From: an uncultured Victivallales bacterium
GTDB lineage: Bacteria > Verrucomicrobiota > Lentisphaeria > Victivallales > UBA1829
Direction: 5' to 3'
Assembly: GCA_934644965.1 (NCBI GenBank)
Contig: CAKUDG010000015.1
Coordinates: 1-64,000, forward strand
Length of the DNA stretch: 64,000 nt
Part shown: positions 61,191-64,000 of the stretch, piece by piece
Layout: each line of letters starts with the position of its first letter
Numbering within the stretch: position 1 is the first letter of the stretch
Program-made: the position numbers and the translations under genes
Notes under the pieces: model-generated
Database searches by the model: none
What the model was told of the DNA's origin: nothing
What the model saw: the letters and a program-made list of their open reading frames with translations, nothing else

Positions 61191-64000
61191 TCAGACACTG
61201 TCCGTCTTCCGTGCGACCGCAACAGCGTCTGCGGGGCTCATTTTCCCGGTTGCAAGGCGGTATTCCACGGGAAGCACCTTCACAAAAAGCGGGAGATGCT
61301 GTTCAAAATCCTTCAGGATCCGTCCGGCTCTGGAGCTGGACGTGGCTTCCAGATATTCCTCCAGAAGGCTCCGGAGTTCGAGTGCGTCCGGGGAGCCCGG
61401 CTCGATGTTTTCCAGGTCGACGGTCGAAACATTGCAGTGTAAATCGAAGTCTCCGTTTTCATCATAGACATACGCGATGCCACCGGTCATTCCCGCCGCG
61501 AAATTCATTCCGGTTTTTCCGAGCACGACAACCCGTCCGCCGGTCATGTATTCGCATCCGTGATCCCCGACGGCCTCCACCACCGCGGACATCCCGCTGT
61601 TGCGGATGGCGAAGCGTTCCCCCGCCATTCCGTTAATGAAGATTTTCCCCGCACAGGCTCCGTATCCGATCACGTTCCCGGCGATCACGTTTTTCTCCGG
61701 CAGGAACTTCGCTTCCGCGGGCGGACGAATCACGATCTTCCCTCCGGAAAGGCTCTTCCCGACGAAGTCATTGGCCTCTCCTTCCAGAACAAAGGTGATT
61801 CCCGCGGCGAGGAACGCTCCGAAACTCTGTCCCGCACAGCCGCGGAAATGCACTTTCAAGGTATCCTCGGGCAGTCCGGCATGGCCGTATTCCGAAGCGA
61901 TGCGGTAACTCAGAGTCGCTCCGACCGCGCGATCCGTGTTCCGGATGGGCAGTTCCAGTTCCGGAGCAGGCTTGGGGGGCTTTTCCCTGAGCGTTTTTTC
62001 AAAGTGTCCGATCAGATGTCCGGAGTCGTAGCTGTGCTCTCTGTGATGTTCCGTCCGCGTGCATTTTCTCGGGAGGGAGGGATCCGCAACGCCGGCGAAA
62101 ACGGCGGAGAAATCCAGTCCGCGCGCCTTCCAGAAATCAATGGCATCGTTCCGTTCCAGGAACTCGGTTCTTCCGACGGCCTCGTCGATCGAATGCAGCC
62201 CGAGTTCGGAAAGGTATCCGCGGACTTCCTCTGCAACAAAACGCAGGAAGTTTTCGATATATTCCGGTTTGCCGCGGAAGAACTTCCGGAGCTCCGGATT
62301 CTGCGTGGCCACCCCCACCGGACAGCTGTTCTCATGGCATTTGCGCATCATGACGCAGCCGAGACAGACCAGAATGGTGGTGGCGAATCCGAATTCCTCG
62401 GCGCCGAGGAGCGCGGCGATCATGACGTCGCGCCCGGTTTTGAGCTGGCCGTCGGTCTGGACCCGGATCCGGTCGCGCAGTTTGTTCAGACAGAGGGTCT
62501 GCTGCACTTCCGCAAGTCCCAGTTCCCAGGGGAGTCCGGCATACTTGATGCTGGAGAGCGGCGAAGCCCCTGTGCCGCCGTCGTGTCCGCTGACAAGCAC
62601 CATGTCCGCATGACCTTTGGCCACTCCCGCGGCAATCGTCCCGATCCCCACTTCCGAAACCAGTTTGACGGACACACGCGCATCCGGATTGGCATTATGC
62701 AGATCATATATGAGTTCCGCAAGATCCTCGATGGAATAGATGTCATGATGCGGCGGCGGTGAAATCAGCGTCACGCCCGGGGTGGAATGACGGACTTTCG
62801 CGATGATTTCATTGACTTTGTGTCCGGGCAGCTGTCCGCCCTCTCCCGGCTTGGCTCCCTGGGCGATCTTGATCTGGATCTCCCTGGCGTTCGCCAGATA
62901 TTCCGCAGTCACTCCGAAACGGCCGCTGGCAACCTGCTTGATGGCACTGCAGCGGCTGATTTCACCGGGACGCTTCACATAGCGCGCAGGATCCTCTCCC
63001 CCTTCCCCGGAATTGCTTTTCCCGCCGATCCTGTTCATGGCAAGGGCAATGGCTTCGTGAGCCTCGGGGCTGATCGAGCCGAAACTCATCGCCCCGGTGA
63101 CGAAGCGCCGCAGAATCGACTCGACGTTCTCCACTTCTTCAAGAGGAACTTTCCTCCCCGTCGGGTTCCTGAAGCGGAAGAGTCCGCGCAAGGTGCAGAG
63201 ATGCCGGCTCTGATCATTGATCATGGCTGCGTAACGCTGATATTCCGCACGGTCGTTTTCCCGCACTGCGCGCTGAAACGCCGCAATCGCCTCCGGAGTC
63301 CAGAGATGATGCTCCCCGTCCTTCCGGAAGCGGTAGGCTCCTCCCACATCCAGGAGGGAGACTCCCCCGTGAGGCGGCCGGACCGCACTGGCGTAGCGAG
63401 CCCGCGTTTCGGATTCAATTTCCCCGATTCCGATTCCCCCCACCCGGGATGCGGTCCCGGTGAAGTAGGCATCGATCAGAGAGCGGTTCAAGCCCACGGC
63501 CTCGAAGGTCTGCGCGCCGCGGAAGCTGCGCAGAGTCGAAATCCCGAGTTTGGACATGATTTTCAGGATCCCCTTGCAGAGTGCCCGGATGTAATTTTCC
63601 GCCGCTCCGGCGCAGTCGATGTTCCCCAGCTTTCCTTCCAGGCAGAGCGCCGAGACGCTTTCCAGAGCCAGATACGGACAGACCGCTGTGGCACCGTAAC
63701 CGAGAAGAAGCGCCAGATGCATGACTTCGCGCACTTCTCCGCTTTCCACGACAATCCCGCCGCTGGTGCGCATCCGGCAGTCGACCAGTCTCTTGTTGAC
63801 CGCCGCCGTCGCCAGCAGGGCGGGGATCGGGATTTCCCCCTCTTCCAGATCCCGGTCGGAGAGAATCAGCACGCTGCATCCGGAGCGGATTGCGTTTTCC
63901 GCGCGGTCACAGAGTTCCGAAACGGCTTCTGCGAGAGTCCTGCCACTGCATCTGGCATTTCCCGGATTTCCGGAATTGCCTTCCTCGGGATGATTTTTTT
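61191..64000 (-). CDS. gltB: Glutamate synthase large subunit, 5' end outside the window
   Basis: 936 residues are visible and the frame has no stop up to the edge, so the N-terminal ~550 residues (glutaminase domain and part of the central domain) are missing. Present: the end of the central domain (SVLILSDR, CAGAAENYIRAL), the FMN synthase domain with SGEGGEDPARY, KPGEGGQLPGHKV, SGHDGGTGASPLSSIK and the 3Fe-4S cysteines in MMRKCHENSCPVGVATQ, and the C-terminal GXGXG beta-helix (GGKIVIRPP, GACAGKIFINGMAGERFA). It converts 2-oxoglutarate plus glutamine to two glutamates with GltD. It is the first visible gene of the minus-strand run gltB-gltD-NifA-like-carB-carA. Confidence 0.96.
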   Translation of the reverse strand, partial: KNHPEEGNSGNPGNARCSGRTLAEAVSELCDRAENAIRSGCSVLILSDRDLEEGEIPIPALLATAAVNKRLVDCRMRTSGGIVVESGEVREVMHLALLLGYGATAVCPYLALESVSALCLEGKLGNIDCAGAAENYIRALCKGILKIMSKLGISTLRSFRGAQTFEAVGLNRSLIDAYFTGTASRVGGIGIGEIESETRARYASAVRPPHGGVSLLDVGGAYRFRKDGEHHLWTPEAIAAFQRAVRENDRAEYQRYAAMINDQSRHLCTLRGLFRFRNPTGRKVPLEEVENVESILRRFVTGAMSFGSISPEAHEAIALAMNRIGGKSNSGEGGEDPARYVKRPGEISRCSAIKQVASGRFGVTAEYLANAREIQIKIAQGAKPGEGGQLPGHKVNEIIAKVRHSTPGVTLISPPPHHDIYSIEDLAELIYDLHNANPDARVSVKLVSEVGIGTIAAGVAKGHADMVLVSGHDGGTGASPLSSIKYAGLPWELGLAEVQQTLCLNKLRDRIRVQTDGQLKTGRDVMIAALLGAEEFGFATTILVCLGCVMMRKCHENSCPVGVATQNPELRKFFRGKPEYIENFLRFVAEEVRGYLSELGLHSIDEAVGRTEFLERNDAIDFWKARGLDFSAVFAGVADPSLPRKCTRTEHHREHSYDSGHLIGHFEKTLREKPPKPAPELELPIRNTDRAVGATLSYRIASEYGHAGLPEDTLKVHFRGCAGQSFGAFLAAGITFVLEGEANDFVGKSLSGGKIVIRPPAEAKFLPEKNVIAGNVIGYGACAGKIFINGMAGERFAIRNSGMSAVVEAVGDHGCEYMTGGRVVVLGKTGMNFAAGMTGGIAYVYDENGDFDLHCNVSTVDLENIEPGSPDALELRSLLEEYLEATSSSRAGRILKDFEQHLPLFVKVLPVEYRLATGKMSPADAVAVARKTDSV

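Overview
The window looks like a chromosomal segment of a Gram-negative bacterium of the PVC superphylum, most likely Lentisphaerota (Victivallis-like). This is inferred from three prepilin-like proteins with the FTLIELLVVIAIIA signature that is heavily expanded in that group, a DUF4838 glycosidase-like secreted protein, carbohydrate-centred gene content and a moderately high GC content. I see no phage, insertion sequence or CRISPR array. The right edge cuts gltB.

Layout, left to right. 1-2.3 kb: terminators and an ADP-ribosylglycohydrolase-like gene, divergent from an AraC regulator. 3.3-7.4 kb: rpoN (sigma-54) and a large polytopic membrane protein in one minus-strand operon. 7.6-14.1 kb: a plus-strand signalling block of a WalJ/YycJ-like metallo-beta-lactamase-fold protein, a zinc-ribbon non-RD Ser/Thr kinase and a hybrid histidine-kinase-like protein that has lost both phosphotransfer residues. 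14.4-15.3 kb: a pseudopilin-like protein behind a consensus promoter. 15.7-25.2 kb: a sugar catabolic cluster (DeoR regulator, PfkB kinase, FucI-like isomerase, IolB-like isomerase, FGGY kinase, FAD oxidase, Fe-S partner, class II aldolase) closed by a strong terminator. 25.6-32.2 kb: a minus-strand set of a DUF4838 protein, two recently duplicated pseudopilin-like proteins and a secreted protein. 32.6-37.2 kb: an RlmI-like methyltransferase and a zinc-ribbon / inactive-looking alpha/beta hydrolase / MetF-MetV operon. 37.6-43.5 kb: a degenerate gluzincin-like protein, a membrane protein, and adenine deaminase with hypoxanthine phosphoribosyltransferase. 43.9-48.8 kb: an unknown protein, nitroreductase, MurJ and YchF. 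49.2-64 kb: a nitrogen and carbamoyl-phosphate region with two full-length carB genes, tRNA(CAT), a dense hairpin array, carA, a NifA-like activator, gltD and partial gltB.

Working together: sigma-54 and the NifA-like enhancer-binding protein sit in the same window as glutamate synthase and carbamoyl-phosphate synthetase, so nitrogen assimilation feeding pyrimidine and arginine precursors is a plausible theme. The 15.7-25.2 kb genes can be read as an isomerase, two kinases and an aldolase, plus an oxidase for a cleavage product. A recurring oddity is proteins with a recognisable fold but missing catalytic residues: the hybrid kinase, the alpha/beta hydrolase and the gluzincin-like protein. 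Most promoter and terminator calls rest on visual consensus matching only.
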